A stretch of 53,945 bases of DNA, taken from positions 1 to 53,945 of the forward strand of contig JAUCBJ010002252.1 in assembly GCA_032718475.1 (NCBI GenBank). The letters are read 5' to 3'. Positions 10,689-21,684 of the stretch are shown piece after piece (the stretch's first letter is position 1; the number at the start of each line of letters is the position of its first letter). The DNA comes from Nemertoderma westbladi. Its lineage: Eukaryota; Xenacoelomorpha; Nemertodermatida; Nemertodermatidae. A model generated the notes under the pieces. It searched no databases, was not told the DNA's origin, and saw only the letters and a program-made list of their open reading frames with translations. A program made the position numbers and the translations under genes.

Positions 10689-11860
10689 ATAAATATGGAA
10701 CGAAGTGGGAATTTTGTACAGAAACTAAGTAACATATTGGGAAGCGACATGAACTTGCACCATTCTCGCTTCTGCTTGTTGATAACAGATGCGTTTGTGT
10801 ATATAAAGCATATACAACATTACAAGTTATTGCAGAACCGGTGTACAGGCTGTCATGAAATGAACAAACTGAAAAACTTAAAAAACTTAAACACGCCAGT
10901 ATGTCAATCAACTACTTTGATGCTGGTACAGCAAAACGGGAAGTCACAATGAATAATACCAGTTAAATAAATACCAGGTGGTTGGTTATCTTTAACATGA
11001 ACGTGTTAATGTTATAATGCGATATCAACTGTCTCCATCTATGTGAATTAAGTGAATATTATTGTTGGAAAATAAAATATAAATTAATTAATTTGGATTG
11101 CTTTTAAAATATTAATTATATGTAATAATATTATAATTTATTTGTAATAATGTATTTTGACCCATAATTTTCCTACTAGACTGTCGCACACATAATAACT
11201 ATACTTCATACATGTGGTGGTGAGTATAAGCAGTTCCTGTCCGGTCACTACTACTGTTAGTTGGGGTCAAAACTTTCTTAACATCGGTTATCTCTGCTAT
11301 ACCTACAGGCTATCCCCCCTACTTCGGAGTTGCTCATACAGTCAGTCATCGGTCAGGGGTTCTGCTATGAGGATATCCCGGTCGTGGGCTTGATTGGAGA
11401 ATTGGGGTAGTTCAAGAAATAACCGAGTTGATATCTCACACAGTATATTCTTCGATGATATGGTTTATATCAAGTAGGTTGATGAAAACGTATGTACTGT
11501 TCACCAATAAAGAAGACCACCCAAGGGACATAAGGCCATGTAGAAATTTATGGTAAATAACCACAGATAATAATCACCATAATGAGAAATCTCTGTTTAT
11601 ATAGGGCCAACTCTAATATCGATAATAAATAAGAGTCTGACCGGTAAATCTGATGAATACATATTCACACCTTGCCTTTACCTCATTGTTTTTGGAAGTT
11701 GAAAGCTATAAGGCTAATATCAATATGATAATATATTAATATAATAATATGTTAAGCTTATGATAATGTTAAGCAACCCGGTACCTATCTTATACAACCT
11801 CCACTTTTGGTTATACTGTATTTGCATTGGTTGGGCAGTGTCATTTACACTGATCTGATA
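10689..11860. other. Non-coding, 3' of the DRAM-like gene
   Basis: AT-rich sequence with a possible polyadenylation word near 11069. Small frames on both strands have no recognisable similarity. Confidence 0.4.
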
Positions 11861-12180
11861 CAAGGCTATATATATATAAATATATATAGGGCTATAGCTA
11901 TATCGTCATTAATATTAAAGGTTTTTGAATGGGAAATGTTAATTAGTGAGGGTGATAAGTTTCAGTTTGACGATTTACAATTTGGTTTTCGTAAAAATTC
12001 TAGTACGGTTATGTGCACCTGGTCTGCTTCTGAAGTAATTAATTATTATTTAAAACATTAAACTCCTGTGTACAGCTGCGTTTTAGATTTCTCTAAAGCA
12101 TTCGACCTTATAGAGTGGCCTAAACTATTTCTAGAAATATTAAAGAAAGGGTTTTCTGTTCTTTACCTTTCTTTACTTTT
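11861..12180 (+). pseudogene. Reverse transcriptase fragment of a CR1/jockey-like non-LTR element
   Basis: One frame reads a typical RT fingers-to-palm segment: a KVFEW word, DLQFGFRKNSST near 11975, then CVLDFSKAFDLIEWPKL near 12085, which is the RT catalytic block with its first aspartate (LDFSKAFD). A single stop separates the two halves at about 12060. Both ends are missing. It differs from the TAG-tailed elements further right, so it is a separate family. Confidence 0.75.
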
Positions 12181-12212
12181 CTTTCTCTTAGATTAATTTT
12201 AACAATTTAACT

Positions 12213-12300
12213 GGGGGGGGGGGGGGGGGGGAGTGTCCGGGGGGGAAGTGTCCTACTTGAGCGGGGGGGGGGGGGGGGGGTGTCCTACTACTACTACTAG
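12213..12300. repeat. Two poly-G tracts with a (CTA)n microsatellite
   Basis: G runs of 19 (12213-12231) and 18 (12263-12280) are separated by a duplicated GTGTCCTACT word and abut a CTA repeat. The CTA repeat is the minus-strand (TAG)n tail of the neighbouring non-LTR copy. Confidence 0.8.
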
Positions 12301-14107
12301 GATCGGCATGCTGCATTGCAGCTGCATTTTTAAGAATGCTGTGCCGGCTTGTCAACAAAATTGCACCGCCACAACTCCCTATCACCCATGACATTTGCTA
12401 GATCATCCGCATCTTTAAGGCCAGTGTCCTTTAAGATGCGTCTCAAGAAAGTCATGGGCTGTCCACCATGCTTATTCACTCCATGAGGCTGCCAAAGTAC
12501 AAGATTATGCACTGGCTGGTCCTCACGGCGAAAGCAATGTCCTGCAAAGCGGAGGCGATTTTGTTCTAGTGTCAAGCTTGGGGAACCAATGAGACACCTC
12601 CAATGTTATATAGTGTCTGGTTGGAGATGTGTGCATTGTACTTGATACAATGAACCCGGCGTAGCATTCTTGTGAATGTGCCATCCAGAGATTTGGTCTC
12701 CTCAGCAGTTAGAGCCCAGCATGGACTCCCATAGAAGAGTACTGGAACTACTGCTGCTCTAAATAATCGGACCTTAAGTTTCCGATTAATTCTCGGTGAC
12801 TTCCAAATCCTGGATTCAAGGCTGCCCATGCCTTTCCCTTACGTATTCGAAGGTCCTCACCTGACTTCCGGATCCATGATCCCAGGTAACAGAAGTCATC
12901 CACATGCTCAAGCATACCATCTTTTGAGCTTATGCTCATCCGATCAGAAACTTGCTGAGGACTGTCAAAGTTAACTGTCAAAATTTTGGTCTTTCTGGAG
13001 TTAATAAAAAGACCAACACTAGAAGCAGCATGTTCTAATGAGCTGAGGAGCCGTTGGGCTCCCTCTAGTGATTATGAGAGTACTCCTAAGTCATCAGCAA
13101 AGTCTAGATCAGTTAGGTACTTGGCAGGATTTCCTCGACTTCTGGAGCCAGTAGGTGGAGTTATCATCACCCCATCATCATTATGATGATCTAAGGACAT
13201 GCGTAGAACATAGTCAACAACAATTATGAACAAGAATGGTGCAAGTGTGTCTCCCTGGAGGACGCCCCATAACACTTCAAATGGTTCTGTGTCACCGTCA
13301 ACAGTAGACACAAATGTTGTCGAACCATCGTATACTGATCTGATTGCTGCAATAATTTCATCTGGAATCCCATATAATGAAAGTATGCTGAACATACGTG
13401 AGCGAGAGACTGAATCAAAGGCCTTGAAGAAGTCAACAAGCCAGATAACAGCCAGATGCCTGTCTTTCTTTTTTGATAACTCTTCAATTATCCTTCTAAG
13501 TGCCAAAATGGGCTCCATGGTCCCACGACCTTTACGGAACCCATTCTGATTTCCACGGAGCAGTCTCTCAATGGGATCCCTGATGCGATTTAATAGAATT
13601 CTATTGTATAGCATTGCAGCAATCGAGATCAATGAGATTCCCCGAAAAGAACCATAGAGTGTTAGGTTGCCCTTCTTGGGAACTGGCACCAACTTATTTG
13701 TTTTCATTTCTTGTGGGACTCTTGTTGTTCGGTACATGTCTACTATGATGGGATAGATGAGCTTTAAACACTCAGGTATTTTAAAGACCTCAGGGGGAAC
13801 ACCATCTACTCCACTGGCACGATTGGTCTTAATGCTCTTTGTAGCAGCCTTCACTTCTGCAAAGGAGATATCACCAATGGGAATATCTGGGAGTACAGAC
13901 TCAGACACTTTTACTTCTATAAAGTTATCAGGCAATACCCTGTCATTATTGAGGAGCTTTTCAAAGTGGGCCCTCCAACCATTGAGGCGATCGGCTGGTG
14001 ATTCAGCCTTAACCTTGGTGGTTGGTTGGCTTTTTCGACAAGCAAACAAGTTGATCGATCTCCATGCCTGGGATGATTGCCTGCTGTCGTCAGCATCATT
14101 GAAATGA
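12294..14107 (-). mobile_element. APE-type non-LTR retrotransposon copy A, 5' truncated, dead
   Basis: The minus strand encodes the linker and reverse transcriptase of the same family as copy B. The match starts mid-protein (DADDSRQSSQAW) at about 14107 and runs through KKGNLTLYGSFRGISL, NQNGFRKGRG, VDFFKAFDSVSRS, GVLQGDTLAPFLF and DFADDLGVLS. A GAA-to-TAA stop at about 13072 ends the frame just after the catalytic ADD box. It then continues open to a frameshift near 12830 and another near 12575. The C-terminal part (NRLRFAGHCFRREDQ) ends at about 12330 and is followed by GCATGCCGATCC and a TAG repeat. The endonuclease is absent. It shares its stop with the fragment at 48690-49600. Confidence 0.9.
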
Positions 14108-14523
14108 AATTGTTTGAAATTGTTCTGTTTAATGACATATTCGTTAAAGGTACCGGTAATATAGTTAGTTATACATATTAAAATTTGCACTCAGCCATGC
14201 TAGATAAAAAGCACCACAGAAATGTGCTGTGTAAATAATATTTAAATAAAATTAAATTTAAAATTGACAGACTGAACATGAATATTAAATGACGTAATGG
14301 TAAAATTGAATACACTCTTATATATGGTTAATTCTATCTAATACATACTGTATGACAATCAAACGAAATAAAACCGCAATATTTAAAATATATGTACTTA
14401 ATAATTTATTTATTTCAACTATAAGTTCTATCAAGTAATAAAGAGTGCTAATTAGAATTAGGAAAAATAATTTAATGTATTTACTTGGTGACAATGGATG
14501 GCGTGGTATAGACATCATTAAAT
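14108..14523. other. No recognisable gene
   Basis: AT-rich flank of non-LTR copy A. No coding frame or repeat was recognised. Confidence 0.4.
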
Positions 14524-14740
14524 GTGTTTTTCCAAGAACCGCTGCAATGCATAATTAAATTTACGGTTTCTAGATTCGATTTAAATACATTTAGGGAATT
14601 AGCGAGGCCTACTTTAGATGGTAAACTGTTCCACACGGATATCCTACGGACACTGAAATGGTTCTGGTGTATGCAGTTAGATGACCTTGGAATAAAGATA
14701 GCTTCACCATTAGATGGTCGGACTAGATGGTCACTACGAT
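14524..14740 (-). pseudogene. C-terminal end of a CR1/jockey-like RT protein
   Basis: Minus-strand translation gives FIPRSSNCIHQNHFSVRRIS followed by VWNSLPSKVGLANSLNVFK, the standard end of CR1/L2/jockey-type proteins (F-x-R-x-x-x-x-W-N-S-L-P ... FK). Only this terminal piece is present. A short GACTAGATGGTC repeat lies at its 5' side (14710-14757). Confidence 0.7.
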
Positions 14741-14786
14741 TAGACTAGATGGTCGGTTTGAACATAATTTTACCACTGAGAGGGGA

Positions 14787-15475
14787 TGTTAGCGCTTTTA
14801 GACCTTTAGCAGTTTAACCTGCCAATTTTAATTGTCCTTTTGATTATGAATCGACTTTGCCCGTACCAATTACCTGGTGTACTGAATTTACATCCGCCGA
14901 AGCCAGTCCGTGCGCGGCGTATGACCCACGGTGTGGGAGGCTGGATTCGGGTTCTAGAGGAAGTTATTGCGGTGTAGGCTACTTTGTATTATTCGATTGA
15001 TTGCTACTATATAATCTCTGACAACTATATTTACTTTCGGGGAAATATTAACAGTTCCTTTGGGACGTGGCGCTTTAAGTATAAAACAGAGTTATGACTT
15101 ACACTAATCACAACTAGATGGCCACTGAGTTTCGCAAATAGCGCATTCTTTAGGAGATGCTTTATTAACCTTTATACGACTTCACACTACTTCACACTAA
15201 TTTACACTAATTCACACTAATTTGCCGACCGTCACTGATTTTGATCATATATAAGGAGGATTGCAACTGACACACGTAGGGATTATGAAATAGCATTTAA
15301 TTCACACAAAACCACTATAATTTGAATCACAGTTGCTACCGGTAGACCCTTCCTCCGCTTACCTCAGTAATCAAGAAGATTGAGGGGTTTACGATTATTT
15401 ATCGGTATTCTCCAAATATAACATTCATTATTAATATAAACAGCAATTAACACAATATAAAACAGCATTAAAACA
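14787..15475 (-). repeat. LTR relic related to the LTR at 5481-6165
   Basis: Matches 5481-6165 over its full length with many substitutions and small indels, by eye about 70 percent. It starts TGTTAGCGC and ends AAACA on the plus strand, matching the edges of the other copy. No Gag or Pol flanks it, so it looks like a solo LTR, but the five bases on either side do not match, so no target duplication is visible. A short ACTTCACACTA/ATTTACACTA repeat at about 15180-15225 is private to this copy. Confidence 0.6.
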
Positions 15476-15897
15476 GTGCGGTGAACAGTCGGTATGTGTT
15501 CATGAAGTTCAGTTTGGTGCAATGCGTCGTATGACGTGCGTATGGTTTGTTACTATGTTAATAGATTTACGTCCTTATAACTCCAGCCATCAGATGTTCT
15601 TGGGCTAAAGTCTGAAACGTCCGTACTTAGTACAGAATTCTGAGAGGAATCTAATTCTCAGAAAAACGATAACTGCGCATGCGCCGCTGTTGAAACACCA
15701 ATTCGATCCCACTACTGTGTGTAGAATCCGCTGACATAAATGTATGTCGTAAATGTGTTTCTATATATTTGACAGTGATAGTCTCGACAGCTAATTCCGA
15801 GCAATTAACCGCCATGATAACCATGGTATACAATGTACAAATCTTATTCTGTGCTGTGCATTTGTCAAGCCAAAGCTCAAAATGCTTACTATCACGG
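15476..15897. other. Short gap between LTR relic and non-LTR copy B
   Basis: Small overlapping frames on both strands, without recognisable similarity. The last bases are the left target duplication of copy B. Confidence 0.4.
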
Positions 15898-15912
15898 AGT
15901 GATAGGAAAAAC
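15898..15912 (+). repeat. Left target site duplication of non-LTR copy B
   Basis: AGTGATAGGAAAAAC here is repeated exactly at 18958-18972, immediately beyond the element's 3' end. Confidence 0.85.
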
Positions 15913-18900
15913 CTAGGAGTGAGTTGGAGGCTACTCTCATGTTCCACCACGACCAACAAAGCCATTAGTGAATCTGAGGCAAGTCACTAGACTAGCCTCA
16001 GTAAACACCCTAACACTCGGGTCCCCAATGCGACAAGGTGAGCTGACTGCCTTGGCAGATAAGCTTTCTCTTAGCGCAGTGGGTGTTCAAGAGCACCGAA
16101 TGCAGACTGGACAGACTGATGAGGTTCTGATTAAGGACATGGGAGGTGGTTGGCGACTCGCCCTCGCGTCAGCAGATGATAGTGGCAATGGTGGTATTGG
16201 TCTATTGATGAATCCAACTGCACATGCAGCATTGGACAAAATAGACCAAATCTCTAACCGCATCATCCGTTGCCACTTCTCATGTTCTGGAAGACTGGCT
16301 AAGAAGTTTCCTAAGGTGGTTCTGATTGTGTGCTACTCTCCAACTAGTGTTACCCCTGTAGAGGAGGTGGAAAATTTCTACCACAATCTACAAGCAGCTA
16401 CTGATGGAGTGGATCAGCATGCATTCTTAACATTCCTGGGAGACTTTAATGCAAGTCTGCATCAATTACCTACATCGCCCTGAGTCTATAGCAATAGTGT
16501 TAACCGAAATTCTGTCCATCTTCAGGATTTTATCTCTGGAAATGGATTGTTTTCGGCTGGAACCCAGTTCAAGAAGCGAACTGGAAAGCTATGGACTCAT
16601 AGTGGACCCAGTGGTCACAAGTCCCAGATAGACCATATTATTCTGTTTCGTAGGAAATACAGGAGCTCTATACAAGACTGTAATGCATTTACACTTCGAC
16701 CCTTCTCCAGTGATCACAGCCTTATTGTGGCCAAGGTAAGACTTAGTATGCGTGCTAGCAGAACAACGAAATCTGCCTTGCCGCGGCATGACTGGTCCTC
16801 TCTGTTGCAACAGCCAAGTGTGAGATCCAGCTTCACACTACAGCTGAGCAACAGGTATGAGGCTCTTGCCTCTGAGGCGGCAGATCACTGTGAGGGCTAT
16901 ACTGCCTTTACAGAAGCAGTTAAGTTAGCAGCTGCAGAAACAGTTCCTGTATACCCTCGAAACAGGAAAAGGGCCCCCTGGACTGACAACAAAATTCAGA
17001 AGTGCCGAAATGACCTTCATAAGGCGCAGAAAGAGTCCCGACTCAAACAGACTACAGTGGCCAAGAATGCAGTTAAGGCTGCATGTAGGTCCCTGAACAG
17101 GCAGTACTCTGTTAATCTACAGGAGCTAATAAACCAACAGGTTGATGCCATCAATGATGCTGACAACAGCAGGCAATCATCCCAGGCATGGAAATCGATC
17201 AATTTGCTTACTGGGCGGAAAAGCCAACCAACCACCAAGGTTAAGGCTGAATCACCAGCCGATCGCCTCAATGGTTGGAAAGCCCACTGTGAAAAGCTCC
17301 TCAATAATGACAGGGTATTGCCTGATAACTTTATAGAAGTAAAATTGTCTGAGTCTGTACTCCCAGATATTCCCATTGGCGATATCTCCTTTGCAGAAGT
17401 GAAGGCTGCTGCAAAGAGCATTAAGACCAATCGTGCCAGTGGAGTAGATGGTGTTCCCCCTGAGGTCTTTAAAGTGTTTAAAGCTCTTCTATCCCATCAT
17501 AGTAGACATGTACCGAACAACAAGAGTCCCACAAGAAATGAAAACAATTAAGTTGGTGCCAGTTCCCAAGAAGGGCAACCTAACACTCTATGGTTCTTTT
17601 CGGGGAATCTCATTGATCTCGATTGCTGCAAAGCTATACAATAGGGTTCTATTAAATCGCATCAGGGATCCCATTGAGAGACTGCTCCGTGGAAATCAGA
17701 ATGGGTTCCGTAAAGGTCGTGGGACCATGGAACCCATTGTGGCACTTAGAAGGATAATTGAAGAGTTATCAAAAAAGAAAAACAGGCATCTGGCTTTTAT
17801 CTTTGTTGACTTCTTCAAGGCCTTTGATTCAGTCTCTCGCTCACGTATGTTTAGCATACTTTCATTATATGGGATTCCTGATGAAATTATTGCAGCAATC
17901 AGATCAGTATACGATGGTTCGACAACATTTGTGTCTAATGTTGATGGTGACACAGAACCATTTGAAGTGTTATGGGGCATCCTCCAAGGAGACACACTTG
18001 CACAATTCTTGTTCATTATTGTGGTTGACTATGTTCTACGCATGTCCTTAGATCATCATAATGATGATGGGGTGATGATAACTCCACCTACTGGCTCCAG
18101 AAGTCGAGGAAATCCTGCCAAGTACCTAACTGATCTAGACTATGCTGATGACTTAGGAGTGCTCTCAGAATCATTAGAGGGAGCCCAACGGCTCCTCACC
18201 TCATTAGAACATGCTGCTTCTAGTGTTGGTCTTTTTATTAACTCCAGAAAGACCAAAATTTTGACAGTTAACTTTGAAAGTCCTCAGCAAGTCTCTGATC
18301 GGATGAGCATAAGCTCCAAGGATGGTATGCTTGAGCATGTGGACGACTTCTGTTACCTGGGATCATGGATCCGGAAGTCAGGTGAGGACCTTCGAATACG
18401 TAAGGGAAAGGCATGGGCAGCCTTGAATAGGCTTTCCAGGATTTGGAAGTCACCGATAATTAATCGGAAACTTAAGGTCCGATTATTTAGAGCAGCAGTA
18501 GTTCCAGTACTCCTCTACGGGAGTCCATGCTGGGCTCTAACTGCTGAGGACACCCAATCTCTGGATGGCACATTCACAAGAATGCTACGCCGGGTTCATT
18601 GTGTCAAGTACAATGCACACATCTCCAACCAGACACTATATATCATTGGAGGTGTCTCATTGGTTCCCACAAGCTTGACACTAGAACAAAATCGCCTCCG
18701 CTTTGCAGGACATTGCTTTCGCCGTGAGGACCGGCCAGTGCATAATCTTGTACTTTGGCAGCCTCATGGAGTGAATAAGCATGGTGGACAGCCCATGACT
18801 TTCTTGAGACGCATCTTAAAGGACACTGGCCTTAAAGATGCGGATGATCTAGCAATTGTCATGGGTGATAGGGAGTTGTGGCAGTGCAATTTTGTTGACA

Positions 18901-18957
18901 AGCCGGCACAGCATTCTTAAAAATGCAGCTTCAATGCAGCATGCCGATCCTAGTACT
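15913..18957 (+). mobile_element. APE-type non-LTR retrotransposon copy B, nearly full length, frameshifted
   Basis: A 3.05-kb insertion bounded by a perfect 15-bp duplication. The 5' leader is about 55 bp. From 15968 the frame encodes an apurinic-type endonuclease (VGVQEHR, then FLGDFNASL). A frameshift near 16480 is followed by the rest of the endonuclease and linker at 16547-17475 (IDHI, then FSSDHSLIVAKVRLS with the catalytic SDH). A second frameshift near 17475-17490 leads into the reverse transcriptase at about 17490-18920, with PVPKKGNLTLYGSFRGISL, NQNGFRKGRG, FVDFFKAFDSV, GILQGDTLAQFLF and DYADDLGVLS. The C-terminus is RLRFAGHCFRR then LKDTGLKDADD. The 3' end is GCATGCCGATCC plus TAG units. 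The RT catalytic aspartates are intact, so two frame errors inactivated a young copy. Clade is unassigned. Confidence 0.92.
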
Positions 18958-18972
18958 AGTGATAGGAAAAAC
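18958..18972 (+). repeat. Right target site duplication of non-LTR copy B
   Basis: Exact 15-bp copy of 15898-15912, directly after the TAGTACT tail. Confidence 0.85.
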
Positions 18973-19275
18973 TGCCAAAAACTACTCGCCACATCCTCAG
19001 CATTGCGCCCAGAGACACCATCGTGAGTAGTATAGGTTTGTAGTCCCCCACGCCAAGGTCACCCATAGCCCATCATTACCGTCCATTTCTAGTACTGCAT
19101 CCAATCAGAAGCCACCATTTCAACCATTAGCAGTGGTCGTTATTATTTCAACCAATCAGATGTCAGCATTTCATTCGTAACCATGGTAACTTTTCAAGTT
19201 CCCGCTTATTCCGCTAGAAGCGTTATTAGTCACCCAACGCTAGTACTGCATCCAATCACCAACCTTTATTTTACA
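18973..19275. other. Gap between copy B and the minisatellite
   Basis: No coding frame. CATCCAATCA-type words recur at about 19099 and 19250, and CTAGTACTGCATCCAATCA occurs at both places, a short direct repeat. Confidence 0.5.
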
Positions 19276-20149
19276 TTCAATCTGTAGTGAGCGTGGCTGG
19301 AGATGTTCAACTAATAGTGGGTGTAGATGGAGATGTTCAACTAATTGTGAGTGTAGCTGGAGATGTTCAATCAGTAGTGAGTATAGCAGGAGATATTCAA
19401 TTAGTAGTGGTTGTAGCTGAATATGTTCAATTAGTAGTGAGTGTAGCTGGATATGTTCAATCAGTAGTGGGTGTAGGTGGAGATGTTCAAATAGTAGCGA
19501 GTGTAGCTGGAGATGTTCAATTAGAAGTGAGTATAGCTGGAGATGTTTAATTAGTAGTGGGTGTAGCTGAAATATGTTCAACCAGTAGTGAGTGTAGCTG
19601 GAGATATTCAATTAGTAGTGGTTGTAGCTGAATATGTTCAATTAGTAGTGAGTGTAGCTGGATATGTTCAATCTGTAGTGAGCGTGGCTGGAGATGTTCA
19701 ACTAATAGTGGGTATAGCTGGAGATGTTTAATTAGTAGTGAGTGTAGCTGGAGATGTTCAACTAATAGTGGGTGCAGCTGGATATGTTCAATTATTAGTG
19801 AGTGTAGCTGGAGATGTTCAATTAATATGGGTGTAGCTGGAGATGTTCAATTAGTAGTGAGTATAGCTGGAGATGTTTAATTAGTAGTGAGTGTAGCTGG
19901 AGATGTTTAATTAGTAGTGAGTGTAGCTGGAGATGTTTAACTAATAGTGGGTGTAGCTAGAGATGCTCAATTAGTAGTGAGTATAGCTGGAGACGTTCAA
20001 CTAATAGTGGGTGCAGCTGGATATGTTCAATTATTAGTGAGTGTAGCTGGAGATGTTCAATTAATATGGGTGTAGCTGGAGATGTTCAATTAGTAGTGAG
20101 TGTAGCTGGAGATGTTCAATTAGTAGTGAGTGTAGCTGGAGATGTTCAA
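19276..20149 (+). repeat. 30-bp minisatellite, about 29 units
   Basis: Diverged 30-bp units built around GTGAGTGTAGCTGGAGATG followed by TTCAATTAGTA. Higher-order duplication is present: the GGTGCAGCTGGATATG variant recurs at 19771 and 20010 (8 units apart) and the GAGCGTGGCTGG variant at the array start recurs at about 19680. The unit has no stop, so frames run through it, but TTTAATTAG variants create stops and some units are 29 bp, so it is not a conserved protein. The same repeat on the other strand lies at 49602-49960. Confidence 0.9.
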
Positions 20150-20439
20150 GCCGTAAAAATGCCCAAGCTGTAAAAATTCTAGAACAATCATGAGAAAAGT
20201 AGTCCAAAACTACACTCCCATAAAAACTAGTGGCGTAAATTCTTTGAATATTTGAAATACACGAAGGTAATGCGAATAAAAATTCCTGTCTTAAATTACT
20301 AATCTTACCAATAAAAGCTCCCTGTTTAAGAATTGAAGGAAGTAATTTAATAAATTGCACAATTAAAAAAAATAAATTGCATAAGGCTTATATTAAGTCA
20401 CCATCGGAGTACAACCATAGAAAGTACCAAATTTATGAT
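20150..20439. other. No recognisable gene
   Basis: AT-rich flank of the minisatellite. Nothing recognised. Confidence 0.4.
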
Positions 20440-21270
20440 TGACCTATTGATTATCAATTGACCTCAACTTTACGTTCAGATGAGAAAACTTACTATTCAA
20501 CGCAAGTCAAACAAAACTGTAATAGCAGTACTACAGAATCAGTTACAGATCCAACGCCTATTGCAACCATCTTGAATGAGCACTTTTCCTCTATTGGTCC
20601 TACGCTGGCCAATGAGATCCCTCGCTCTATACGCTCACCACTTAGGCACATTAATAATAACAGATCTGATTCATCATTTTCAATCTCCGAAACTTCCCCG
20701 GTAGAAGTCCAGTATTACCTTTTACACTTACTCAACACTAACTATGCTTCTAATGACAACTTCCCGACTAAACTTTTACGGCTAGCGGCTGAACCTCTAT
20801 CTACTCATCTAAGTTATTTAATAAACCTATCTATCTTTCTATCTACCATGGCTTCTATCCGACAACACTCAAGACTGCTAAAGGTATTGCTTCCTTCATA
20901 GTGGGCGATCCTAACCGACCCCAATAACTTTAGGTAGATATCAATACTACCTGTATTAACTAAGATATACGAACAAATAATTGCCTCTCAACTCCAGTCT
21001 TATATTACAAAATTACTAAATTTTCTATCCTTACGAAATGTCAATATGGTTTTAGACCTAAAACTTCAACTTTCCACGCTTTACTTTCTGTGCTAGAATA
21101 CATCCGCAAAGCTCTAGATGATAAACATTCGACATGTGCAATATTTATAGAATCAACGATCAATCAATAAAGTTTTTTGTCTAACCGAACACAATCAGTT
21201 GTTATTGACGACTGCTCAGCTCATCCCCCCTACAACCTATAACTTGTGGTGTCCCTCAATCATTAATGGG
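20440..21270 (+). pseudogene. Decayed CR1/L2-like non-LTR reverse transcriptase
   Basis: The first frame (20458-20901) has the pre-RT signature ILNEHFSSIGPTLANEI and then a V..YLL.LLNTNYAS.DN.PTKLLRLAA pattern. Further on, in changing frames, come LPVLTKIYEQIIASQL (about 20955) and, near 21240, TCGVPQS, the equivalent of the GVPQG box after the palm. The catalytic ADD block is not found. Several stops and frame changes make it a relic. It is unrelated to the TAG-tailed family on each side. Confidence 0.7.
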
Positions 21271-21684
21271 CTGATTGGGCTGAGTGATCGCATACTGTTC
21301 AGGCAATCTCCCGAGTTTGCAATTGAGAACAGTATTTTATCAATCATCATTAGTTTAATTAATTGTAGTGTCATAAGAGGCTCAAGACTCTCCTCTTTCA
21401 ATTTATATAAGCCACGTGTGAAATCATGGCGATTACTGTGTATTTGAATGGATCGAAAATCACTGTCCATATAAACCAAGATAAGAATTTATCAGATCAC
21501 TTTGTAGTGACGTCAAATATCTAGCAGCCAAACACAGACCATTTTCTAAATTGGCCCCCCGCTCTTAATTAAACCCGTTATATCGACCGTTTTCTTATGT
21601 TTTTACAAAAAAACACAGCTCGCCTTGTTGTGAAAATAATGTAAAAGGAGTTAAAATTGATTGTTTAACGACTTTTACGTTTAC
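21271..21684. other. No recognisable gene
   Basis: Short frames on both strands only. Possibly more of the CR1-like relic, but no motif was seen. Confidence 0.35.

Noticed and set aside
19287-19550. Decapeptide repeat protein from the 30-bp minisatellite
   Set aside because: Stops and 29-bp units break the frame in the longer array; openness follows from unit length.
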